Below are positions 24,385-31,646 of a stretch of 45,654 bases of DNA, piece by piece. Origin of the DNA: JAUXFK01 sp034189035 (GTDB lineage: Bacteria; Desulfobacterota; UBA8473); NCBI GenBank assembly GCA_034189035.1, contig JAXHVA010000033.1, positions 1 through 45,654 on the forward strand, written 5' to 3'. The notes beneath the pieces are model-generated. The model was not told the origin of the DNA and searched no databases. It saw only the letters and a program-made list of their open reading frames with translations. Every line of letters begins with the position of its first letter. The stretch's first letter is position 1. The translations under genes and the position numbers were made by a program.

Positions 24385-24884
24385 CTCTATTCCCCTTCCT
24401 GAAAAAGATTGTATCTGAAAAGATCGGTGACTGCTCAGGTTCAAATTTCCAAGGTCTACGGTTCAAAGTGAGAGGGAGAGTAATTTGAAGAGATCTATAA
24501 GCAGAGTGGATGAAAACTTGCTAGGGTAAGTAAATCAACTCACTTAAAGATATGAAGAGTGTAAGTCAGACAACCTTGAACCTGATAACCTGAGCAGTAA
24601 CGATATGCCCTGTTCTCAATTCATTACTGGTCTTTGCATAAGCCCCGAAAAGGGTGTCTTTTCAAGGCCCTCAAAATCAACCAGCAACGAAAAAGAAACG
24701 GTTATTGAGTTCGCTCCAAAACATTATGTGTAATGTCTTTACATTATACAAATAAGAGAACAGAGCGTTCAATACATTTCTGATAATGCTAACCATTTAA
24801 CAATAAAGATGAAATTTCATTTATTCGGAGTGAACTCAATAGTCATTATTAATAATTTCAGTGAATCTAGCTGTAAAAAATCTT
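24385..24884. other. Intergenic region with a MITE-like element
   Basis: This 500-bp stretch separates the thiolase stop from the racemase/transferase start. Nothing coding was recognised. It contains the inverted-repeat element at 24703-24841 and a small hairpin (ACATTA-TGTG-TAATGT) inside it. The promoter of the racemase/oxidoreductase genes is expected in the remaining part near 24385-24700. Confidence 0.4.
24703..24841. mobile_element. MITE-like inverted-repeat element, copy A
   Basis: The ends TATTGAGTTCGCTCC (24703-24717) and GGAGTGAACTCAATA (24827-24841) are inverted repeats matching at 14 of 15 positions, enclosing 109 AT-rich bases with no open frame. A related end sequence bounds the element at 45342-45488. 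Size and non-coding content suit a miniature transposable element, but no target-site duplication is clear. Confidence 0.4.
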
Positions 24885-26081
24885 CTATAACCCCGAAATG
24901 CAGATACTGATCAGGTTCATCGCCGGAAAACCACCCATGTTATGGGTAAGCCCAATCTTCGGGTCTTTTAACTGTCTCTCACCTGCTTTCCCCTGAAACT
25001 GCTTATACATCTCATACATCATCCGAAGTCCGGAGGCCCCTATCGGATGTCCGAAACACTTTAATCCCCCATCGGGCTGACATGGAATCTTCCCATCGAG
25101 CTCAAAGAAGCCGTCTCTCACATCATCTCCGGCTTTTCCCCTCGGTGATATCTGAAGGTCTTCATATGTAACAAGCTCTGTGATAGAGAAGCAGTCATGG
25201 ACTTCCATCATGCTAATCTCTTCCCTGGGATTCTTTATTCCTGCCTCTTCATATGCCCTTGCAGCGCATCGGGCAGCTGTCTCTACATAGGTTCCATCCC
25301 AGTCCGTATACATCATTTCCTCTCCTGAACTTATTGCAATCTGAAGAGACTTAATATATACCGGGTCAGGCCTGAAGCTCTTTGCTATATCCGAACGACA
25401 AACTATTGCAGCTGCAGCTCCGTCACTCACACCACAGCAGTCAAACAGACCCAAAGGCCAGGCAATCATGGGGGCATTCAATACCTGTTCCTCTGTTATC
25501 TCTCTTCTCAGATGTGCCTTGGGATTTTTCATCCCATTCTTATGGCTCTTTACGGATATCTTTGCCATGATACCCTTTCCCTCCTTAGGGTCAAGGCCAT
25601 ATTTAGCAAAGTACCTGGTAGCCATCATGGCAAATCCTCCGGGCGCCGTCATTCCAGGCATCATCAGTCTGTTCTTTGTCCCCATGGCTGTAGACATCTC
25701 CGGAAGACCACCATAACCCGTATCTTTCAACTTTTCTGCCCCAACTGCCAGGCATATATCATAGGCACCTGATGCAACAGCATAGGCTGCCCCACGAAGC
25801 GCTTCCGTACCTGTAGCACAGAAGTTCTCAACCCTTGTTACCGGAAGAAAAGGCAACTTTAAAGCTATGCTTAAAGGTGTTGCAGCCTTTCCAACATTCA
25901 CCTCATCAAAACACGAGCCATACCAGGCAGCCTGTATCTCATTTCTGTCAATCCCTGCATCCTCTATACACTCTTTAAACGCTTCTACTATCAAGTCCTC
26001 TGAGCCCATTTCCCAGCGTTCACCAAACTGAGTGCAGCCCATTCCGATAATAGCAACCTTGTCTTTTATCCCTTCTGCCAT
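24885..26081 (-). CDS. Thiolase (SCP2-type acetyl-CoA C-acyltransferase)
   Basis: Thiolases cleave 3-oxoacyl-CoA with CoA or condense acyl-CoAs. The 398-residue protein has the nucleophile C88 in RVENFCATGTEALRGAAY, the His of MEVHDCFSITE, and GHPIGASG near the C-terminus. The canonical second cysteine motif CxGGG is replaced by THNMGGFPA, as in SCP2-type thiolases. The ATG at 26081 follows AGGAGGCAAAG. It lies downstream of a gene for an HMG-CoA-synthase-like/DUF35 fusion, echoing the archaeal thiolase-HMGCS-DUF35 complex and the BbsB-BbsA thiolase of toluene degradation. Substrate unknown. Confidence 0.9.
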   Translation of the reverse strand: MAEGIKDKVAIIGMGCTQFGERWEMGSEDLIVEAFKECIEDAGIDRNEIQAAWYGSCFDEVNVGKAATPLSIALKLPFLPVTRVENFCATGTEALRGAAYAVASGAYDICLAVGAEKLKDTGYGGLPEMSTAMGTKNRLMMPGMTAPGGFAMMATRYFAKYGLDPKEGKGIMAKISVKSHKNGMKNPKAHLRREITEEQVLNAPMIAWPLGLFDCCGVSDGAAAAIVCRSDIAKSFRPDPVYIKSLQIAISSGEEMMYTDWDGTYVETAARCAARAYEEAGIKNPREEISMMEVHDCFSITELVTYEDLQISPRGKAGDDVRDGFFELDGKIPCQPDGGLKCFGHPIGASGLRMMYEMYKQFQGKAGERQLKDPKIGLTHNMGGFPAMNLISICISGL

Positions 26082-26214
26082 CTTTGCCTCCTTTGTATTG
26101 ATACTTCAGAATTTCTACCCTGTACAGTCTCCGTGTCATCGATCGCTCAGCCTCAGCACCCTGGAAATATTGACCTGATCAATGACACCACTCATAGCAA
26201 ATCAGGGCCACACC

Positions 26215-27663
26215 CTACTCTATGACAGGTATTGCCTTCCAAAAATAACCGTGTATACCACCTCTGTCATCAATATACTTTTTGCGGAAACTCATCTCAA
26301 CCGGCATGTCTATACTGACAGATTCGAGGTCTGCATCGGTTATATCAAACCAAAACCTTCCTCCCCCCTCAAAATTCACCATACCATACATCCCAGGAGG
26401 GTTCATAGAAAAGGCCAGCATGTCCCCTGTATAGGTAAAGAGTATTGCCTTTTTATCGGAAAAAGTATAGTCTTCCATCTGATCTATCTCTTTACAATCT
26501 GGGTTCACACAAATCCTCTGGGCTGGGAACTGCGGAGTACCGCACTTCAAGCATTTAGAACCAACTAGCCCCAAAACCTGTTTACGACTCCGCCATAATT
26601 CGGAAAGGGCTGTTGGGGCTATTATCTCTCCACGAATTCCTTTATCCAGAGGGATAGCATTTCTAAAACTCACAAATTTCTCATAGCTTGTCAGTTCTCT
26701 CCTGGAGGCAAGATGCTTTTTAATACCTCTTCTGTTTCCTTTTATTCTCTCTATTTCATCAGTAACTGTAAGTAACAATGCATCGCTTCCGTTTCCAAAA
26801 CCGGCAACAACAATCTTATCACCTGCCTTGGCATCCTCAAGAGCGCCTACTAATAATAAAAGAGGATTGCTCGTACCAGTGAATCCCACGTTATTTAATA
26901 AAGGATCCTGTATCTGAGCTGGATCCAATCCCAGTTGTTTGGCTATCTTTTTATGGTCGCCTGCATAAAGACACGGATATGCGAACTTCGATATGTCTTT
27001 AAGGTTCAGATTACATTTCTTTGCAAGACCGGAAACAGCCTCCATGATGAATTTCCTATAGGCTATATCCCGAATAAACCTGTCTTCCCATTGACGATCA
27101 AATACCTCTCCATCGGCTCTCCAGTGATCCACAAAATCATACGATACTGAATATAAACCTTCTATGCTGGCTATTATGCCTCTATCACCAATCGTTAAAG
27201 ATGCAGCGCCATCCCCGAAGATTTCCTCCTGAGCGCTGCCCGGTTTGCCTGTACGACAATCAGCAGCGCATACAATAAGGTTTTTAGCTGATCCTGCTTT
27301 AATTGTGTCAAACGCAGTCATCATAGCTGTAGTTCCTGATTTGACTGAATCGGTCAGGTCTGCTGTTCGGATATCTGAACGGAGATTCATAGCGGTTGCA
27401 ATGATCTCTGCAGATTGTCTCTCTTTATAAGGGGCAGTTGTGGTTGCGAAATAGATTCCATCTATTTCATTTCTGTCCATACCTGTCAGGCAATCTATAC
27501 CCGCAGATACTGCCATAGTAATACTATCCTCATCATAATGGGCTACAGCCTTCTCACCACCCATCATTGTTGCCGGATTCAACCATCCCATGGATTGATA
27601 AATCAGTCCGCGATTGATCCGATATTTGGGTATATATGCACCATACGAGGTTATACCTACCAT
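26215..27663 (-). CDS. HMG-CoA synthase-like protein fused to a DUF35 zinc-ribbon/OB-fold domain
   Basis: Residues 1-310 align without large gaps to archaeal HMG-CoA synthase (start MVGITSYGAYIPKYRI; GDGAASLTIGD; GFTGTSNPLLLLVGAL; VVAGFGNGSDALLLTV). From about 365 a DUF35 domain follows: zinc ribbon CLKCGTPQFPAQRICVNPDC (C371, C374, C385, C390), then an OB fold. The catalytic triad of the synthase is absent: by alignment the Glu is T75, the Cys is V107 (ADLTDSVKSGT) and the His is P230. It is thus unlikely to be an HMG-CoA synthase. With the adjacent thiolase it may form a complex whose synthase-like part is a scaffold. GAAGGAGGG precedes the ATG at 27663. Confidence 0.85.
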   Translation of the reverse strand: MVGITSYGAYIPKYRINRGLIYQSMGWLNPATMMGGEKAVAHYDEDSITMAVSAGIDCLTGMDRNEIDGIYFATTTAPYKERQSAEIIATAMNLRSDIRTADLTDSVKSGTTAMMTAFDTIKAGSAKNLIVCAADCRTGKPGSAQEEIFGDGAASLTIGDRGIIASIEGLYSVSYDFVDHWRADGEVFDRQWEDRFIRDIAYRKFIMEAVSGLAKKCNLNLKDISKFAYPCLYAGDHKKIAKQLGLDPAQIQDPLLNNVGFTGTSNPLLLLVGALEDAKAGDKIVVAGFGNGSDALLLTVTDEIERIKGNRRGIKKHLASRRELTSYEKFVSFRNAIPLDKGIRGEIIAPTALSELWRSRKQVLGLVGSKCLKCGTPQFPAQRICVNPDCKEIDQMEDYTFSDKKAILFTYTGDMLAFSMNPPGMYGMVNFEGGGRFWFDITDADLESVSIDMPVEMSFRKKYIDDRGGIHGYFWKAIPVIE

Positions 27664-27810
27664 ATCAAAACCCTCCTTCAGTTAATTAATAATTAAAGAC
27701 CCCTCGCTCAATAATTCTCTTTAGATTTAACCTGTTGCATATTCAAAGAAAAGTCAAAAAACCCTCTGCCATTGGATAAGTGCTTCTTATAAATCTGTAT
27801 GATTTTATAT

Positions 27811-28149
27811 TTACCAGAATTCAATTTGAGTAATCGTCTCTTGCCCACGAATTATTCCTGCAATCTCTGCCCTGTCATCCTTATCTTTTATCGGTTCTAT
27901 CTCTGATATTGGCTTTCCATCTTCATTATTTCTCACTTTCCACTTCAAAAGATATCCAGGTACTAAGGCATATCTGCAGCCTCCGGTGCCACAACATGAA
28001 TTATCTATTGCGCCAAAGCCTATTATATAGAGGACTTCTCTTCCCTTATAACCGAGTCTCTTCTCTTCTTCTGGCAAATAATACCCTGCGATAAATCTCA
28101 CTTCTTCTTTCAGTTTTTCGTGAGTATAATCTCTTAACAATTTTTTCAC
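27811..28149 (-). CDS. Small Cys-rich protein of unknown function
   Basis: I do not recognise this 112-residue protein. It has a charged N-terminus (MKKLLRDYTHEKLKEEVRFI), then AIDNSCCGTGGCRYALVPGY, a compact three-cysteine motif (CC-GTGG-C) that could bind a metal or a cluster, and an acidic C-terminus. The start is a GTG at 28149 with only a weak upstream AGAG. It lies between an SDR gene and the HMG-CoA-synthase-like gene, same strand, with a strong hairpin 43 bp upstream. Its place inside an acyl-CoA operon suggests a role in that pathway, but this is inference only. Confidence 0.7.
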   Translation of the reverse strand: MKKLLRDYTHEKLKEEVRFIAGYYLPEEEKRLGYKGREVLYIIGFGAIDNSCCGTGGCRYALVPGYLLKWKVRNNEDGKPISEIEPIKDKDDRAEIAGIIRGQETITQIEFW

Positions 28150-28191
28150 CTATGCTCTTGAAAAGTATCGTGTTTTCCATTTATAAATTAT

Positions 28192-28231
28192 AAACTCACA
28201 TTGCATATATGCACACATGCAATGTGAGTTT
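28192..28231. repeat. Perfect 15-bp stem hairpin between the SDR and Cys-rich genes
   Basis: AAACTCACATTGCAT (28192-28206) and ATGCAATGTGAGTTT (28217-28231) are exact reverse complements around a 10-nt loop. It lies downstream of the SDR stop and upstream of the Cys-rich protein start. No U-run follows on the minus strand (ATAATTTATAAA instead), so it may be a regulatory or mRNA-stabilising hairpin, an operator, or a weak terminator. Confidence 0.65.
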
Positions 28232-28346
28232 TAAGAATCTCGGTAATTGTTTAGTCCGTCCAGGTAGTTTCCCAAATAAAAATCATGACTTGGCTAAGCA
28301 GAACCGAATTCTATATATGGAAGATCTATACGATGGTACGATCTTC

Positions 28347-29171
28347 TTATATGGCAACACCACCACTGCAAATAACAAGTTCTCCTGTCACATAATCAGC
28401 GAGGGGCGAGGCCAGAAAGAGTACAGGGCCAGCAGCCTCTTCTGCTGTACCTGCCCGGCCAAGCGGCGCCATGAGTGCAAGGGAATCCTTCATTGATTTA
28501 GGGACACCTACGGCTATCTCTCTTCCTTCCACCGCGATCTTTGTACCCTCTTCTTTGTCTCCCGTTAGCCTTGTTTCAATAAAACCGTATGCAACGACGT
28601 TTACATTGATATTAAAACGCCCCCACTCTTTGGCCATTGTCTTGGTAATACCGATAAGGGCTGCCTTGCCTGCTGAATAGTTCACCTGGCCAGCATTTCC
28701 ATATACACCGGCAATCGATGTGATATTTACAATCTTTCTGGAAACCCTTTTTCCCTCTTTCATCTCTTTCTTCGCAGCATCTCTCATGTAAGGAGTGGCA
28801 GCACGGATGATCCTGAAAGGTGCTGTCGCATGTACATCAACCATTGCATACCATTGCTCATCGCTCATGTTTTGGATTACTGCATCCCAGGTATAACCTG
28901 CATTATTCACCAAAACATCCAATTTGCCAAATTCGTTGATGGCGGTACTCATTAACCTATCAGGAAATTCCTTATCGGTTACACTACCCGCACAAGCCAC
29001 TGCTTTGGCTCCTGTCTTCCTTAGCTCTTCAGCTGTCTGTTCAGCGGGTTCAGGATCCAGATCGTTTATTACAACAGATGCCCCTTCTTTTGCAAAAAGA
29101 GTTGCAATTGCCTTTCCAATACCCCTACCGGACCCAGTGATAACCGCCACCTTATCCTCTAAAAGCACCAT
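28347..29171 (-). CDS. SDR-family 3-oxoacyl/3-hydroxyacyl-CoA dehydrogenase
   Basis: Short-chain dehydrogenase of 274 residues. The nucleotide site is TGSGRGIGKAIA (12-23); NNAG lies near 90. The catalytic Ser is in INITSIAG-type sequence (VNITSIAGVYG), with YSAGK giving Tyr and Lys. An acidic residue at the end of strand two (INDLDPE) suggests NAD(H) preference. It follows two MaoC-type hydratase genes, so it probably oxidises the 3-hydroxyacyl-CoA they form. GGAGGAAAAAACT precedes the ATG at 29171. Insertions around AAKKEMKEGKRVSRK and KEEGTKIAVEGREIAVG make it longer than FabG. Confidence 0.88.
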   Translation of the reverse strand: MVLLEDKVAVITGSGRGIGKAIATLFAKEGASVVINDLDPEPAEQTAEELRKTGAKAVACAGSVTDKEFPDRLMSTAINEFGKLDVLVNNAGYTWDAVIQNMSDEQWYAMVDVHATAPFRIIRAATPYMRDAAKKEMKEGKRVSRKIVNITSIAGVYGNAGQVNYSAGKAALIGITKTMAKEWGRFNINVNVVAYGFIETRLTGDKEEGTKIAVEGREIAVGVPKSMKDSLALMAPLGRAGTAEEAAGPVLFLASPLADYVTGELVICSGGVAI

Positions 29172-29207
29172 AGTTTTTTCCTCCAGAATTAATATCGCTT
29201 TATCTTA

Positions 29208-29639
29208 TTATTTGGATGGGAGTATAGCAGTTGCATTGCCCATAATGACCTTTTCTCCCCTTTGATTTCCAGTAAGCAGATCGATATCAATGCAATTCTT
29301 GCCATCTTCTTCATATTTTTTCGTTATAGTTCCTTTTATGGTCAAGACATCTTTTGGGAGTGTAACTGCCCTGAAATTGACTCCATATTTCTTTATGGCA
29401 TCGAGTCCCAACCAATCCGTAAGAGCACGGCCAGTAAGAGCCATGCTTAACATGCCATGACCAATAACGCCACCATACCCTGCCATCTCACCAAAGGCAT
29501 GCACTGTATGGAGAGGATTGAAATCACCAGAGGCCCCTGCATACATAACAAATTGTAACTCCTGAAGGGGATCGAGCACTAACTCTGGCATACTATCCCC
29601 GACGTTAACATCTTCAAAAAAAATCTTTTTTCCTGCCAT
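29208..29639 (-). CDS. MaoC-type (R)-specific enoyl-CoA hydratase, catalytic subunit
   Basis: The 143-residue hot-dog protein carries the hydratase-2 motif YAGASGDFNPLH (D39, N41, H44), which holds the catalytic Asp and His. VIGHGMLSMALTGRAL follows as usual. Such proteins hydrate trans-2-enoyl-CoA to (3R)-hydroxyacyl-CoA. It is encoded 22 bp after a partner lacking the intact motif, an arrangement like mycobacterial HadA-HadB, so the active enzyme is probably a heterodimer. The ATG at 29639 follows AGGAGGCGAGAG. The SDR gene comes next. Confidence 0.9.
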   Translation of the reverse strand: MAGKKIFFEDVNVGDSMPELVLDPLQELQFVMYAGASGDFNPLHTVHAFGEMAGYGGVIGHGMLSMALTGRALTDWLGLDAIKKYGVNFRAVTLPKDVLTIKGTITKKYEEDGKNCIDIDLLTGNQRGEKVIMGNATAILPSK

Positions 29640-29661
29640 TCTCTCGCCTCCTTTTTTGATT

Positions 29662-30111
29662 TTATCCTCTTTGTATTAAAGTGCTTGTATCAACCAAAAC
29701 CTTTTCTCCATTCTGATTGGTATAGGTCGTCTCCATTACGATAAAGTCCATTGTTCCACCGCTTTTGCCTGTTTTCTCGAAGATATTAGCGACTTTACTC
29801 TTTCCTGTAACCTTGTCTCCTGGTTTAATCTTTCCAAAGTATTCGTATTGCTGTCCTCCATGGAGGATTCTTGCTAAATCCAGTTTAAAATCATCTAAAA
29901 GAATGTTCATCGAGCCCCCGAAGTTAGCAAAGAGTGTTGGGAATGTTAAAGGAATAGCCAGTCCTTCATACCCCGCTTCTTTTGCGGCTTGTTCATCTAA
30001 ATAAATAGGGCTGTTATCCCCTATTGCCCTTGCAAACTCCCTTATCTTGCACTTCTCCACCTCAAAAGTGAATTCAGGGTACTCCTTACCTATTAAGCTC
30101 TTATCTAACAT
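29662..30111 (-). CDS. MaoC/FAS1-like dehydratase, non-catalytic partner subunit
   Basis: The 149-residue protein has the N-terminal-type MaoC dehydratase fold: LIGKEYPEFTFEVEKCKIRE, then FARAIGDNSPIYLDEQAAKE. In the place of the D-x-N-P-x-H motif it has GDNSPIYL without the His, as in HadA-type partner subunits. LHGGQQYEYFGKIKPGDKV is the second conserved run. It should pair with the catalytic subunit encoded immediately downstream. AAGGAGGTAATATTTA precedes the ATG at 30111. It is first in its transcription unit, preceded by a 430-bp gap with a probable terminator of the upstream operon. Confidence 0.88.
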   Translation of the reverse strand: MLDKSLIGKEYPEFTFEVEKCKIREFARAIGDNSPIYLDEQAAKEAGYEGLAIPLTFPTLFANFGGSMNILLDDFKLDLARILHGGQQYEYFGKIKPGDKVTGKSKVANIFEKTGKSGGTMDFIVMETTYTNQNGEKVLVDTSTLIQRG

Positions 30112-30540
30112 TAAATATTACCTCCTTCCTTATTTAAATCAAAAGATGCATTATCCAGTGTCCATCCATTAACGGCCCTTTTGCCTATTACTAGATGGAG
30201 ACTGACTTGTTTAACCATGAAGAACACTCTTACGACTTATCACTATGAATCGCTAGAACCTATCCATCCATATTTCACCCCCCCTTCGTATACTCAAAGA
30301 ATGGTAAAAACCACCTTGCCGTACGCGCACTTAATCGACGCCACCGGTTTTTAAATACGGGAAATACATGCAGCCTATATCAGAAAATCTTACTTTTTGA
30401 ATTACAAATAGTATTGGGGTAATCTCAATATGATGTGAAAAAACCGATTTGTCTTCTATACAACTATATCGATAGTTAGCACAAACGATTTTTCAAATCA
30501 AGAAAAAAATCTTTAATAAACCAAAATGATAGAAATACAA
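30112..30540. other. Intergenic gap between two catabolic transcription units
   Basis: The 429-bp gap has no gene. It holds the probable terminator of the upstream operon (30434-30494), and must contain the promoter of the MaoC-SDR-thiolase unit. A short repeat of TCCATC/GATGGA near 30167-30207 is weak. Confidence 0.4.
30434..30494 (-). terminator. Probable terminator of the mutase/thiolase operon
   Basis: On the minus strand an outer imperfect stem (AAAAATCGTTTGT with ACAAATCGGTTTTT) encloses an inner perfect stem AACTAT/ATAGTT with loop CGAT. A run of six T follows immediately. It lies about 50-100 bp after the 2-hydroxyacid dehydrogenase stop, the expected place for a Rho-independent terminator, although the stem is AT-rich. 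Confidence 0.5.
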
Positions 30541-31578
30541 CTAAGCTCCGGTTTTGCCCCATTTTTCAATATATTTTTCTTTTACTTGCGGATTGAGTAA
30601 ACCAACCGGCCATTCTCCTTTGAGAACCCTCATCACCTCTCTTCCTGGACGCTCGATTAAATCTTTAAAGGCCTTTGGCGAGTAGTGAGCTGAATGGGCA
30701 GTAACAATAAAGTTATCTAATGTAAGTAAAGGATCATCCGGGCTGATCGGTTCCGGTTCTGTAACATCTACTGCTGCAGTAGATATAATCCCTTCTTTAA
30801 GGGCAGTATAAAGTGCTTTACCGTCTATAATCGGGCCGCGTGCTGTATTTACTATATGTGCAGTCGGCTTCATCTTTTTCAGCTCTTCAAGCCCCAACAT
30901 ATGATGAGTTTCAGGGGTAAGAGCACAGTGAATTGAAAGGACATCGGATTCTTTGAGCAATTGATCGAGGGAAACCTTTTCAACCCCCATTTTTTTAATG
31001 ACATCGTCGGCCACATACGGATCACATACAATAATCTTTAGTCCAAAGGCCCTTGCCTTGGGAACAAGAGTCTGTGGGATACGACCGAATCCAATAAGTC
31101 CCAGGGTAAGCCCCTTGAGCTGTGTTATATTTGGCCATACATTTTGTTGCATATCCAAGTCAGGCTCGCTTTTCCAATTTCCGCTTTTGACCAGTTCATT
31201 CAATTTGACGATCCTTCTCGTACATGCGAGCATCAGTGCCATTGCATGGTCAGACACTTCATCGAGGCAATAATCAGGAACATTTGCAACCAGGATACAA
31301 TGTTCTGTAGCGGCTGCAACATCGAGCTGATCATAACCGATGCCCATACTCTGTATAAACCTACACTTTCTTAATCCTTCAATCACCTTCCGTGTAAAGG
31401 GCTGGAATGTAGCTATCCCTATTATAGCATCAGCATCACTAGTCGCCTTGATCATATCCTCCTCAGTTAAACAGAAACTCTTCTCAATCTTGGCATCAAA
31501 TCCTGCATCATCAAATACTTTTTGATGATCAGGTGCAATATTAGGAATGTCAAAAACTTGAGCCACCTTAAAACCCAT
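30541..31578 (-). CDS. D-isomer-specific 2-hydroxyacid dehydrogenase
   Basis: NAD(H)-dependent enzyme of 345 residues that interconverts 2-oxoacids and D-2-hydroxyacids. The nucleotide site is LIGFGRIPQTLVPKA, where the last Gly of GxGxxG is Pro. The catalytic Arg is in NTARGPIID, with the Glu downstream and His in VTAHSAHYS (usually AH-A-Y/W). The sequence resembles the CtBP/phosphoglycerate dehydrogenase-like group. AAGGAGGAGAAGAAA precedes the ATG at 31578. It is last in its operon, after the acyl-CoA synthetase subunit. A 2-oxoacid made or used here would connect to the 2-oxoacid oxidoreductase encoded further on, but the substrate is unknown. Confidence 0.88.
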   Translation of the reverse strand: MGFKVAQVFDIPNIAPDHQKVFDDAGFDAKIEKSFCLTEEDMIKATSDADAIIGIATFQPFTRKVIEGLRKCRFIQSMGIGYDQLDVAAATEHCILVANVPDYCLDEVSDHAMALMLACTRRIVKLNELVKSGNWKSEPDLDMQQNVWPNITQLKGLTLGLIGFGRIPQTLVPKARAFGLKIIVCDPYVADDVIKKMGVEKVSLDQLLKESDVLSIHCALTPETHHMLGLEELKKMKPTAHIVNTARGPIIDGKALYTALKEGIISTAAVDVTEPEPISPDDPLLTLDNFIVTAHSAHYSPKAFKDLIERPGREVMRVLKGEWPVGLLNPQVKEKYIEKWGKTGA

Positions 31579-31646
31579 TTTCTTCTCCTCCTTTCTTTTT
31601 TTCTTACTGAGACTTATGATCTCCTTTTATCCCTTTTAAAAAACTG

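Noticed and set aside
26215..27663. Calling this gene HMG-CoA synthase and inferring a mevalonate pathway
   Set aside because: The catalytic Glu, Cys and His are all replaced, and no other mevalonate gene is present.
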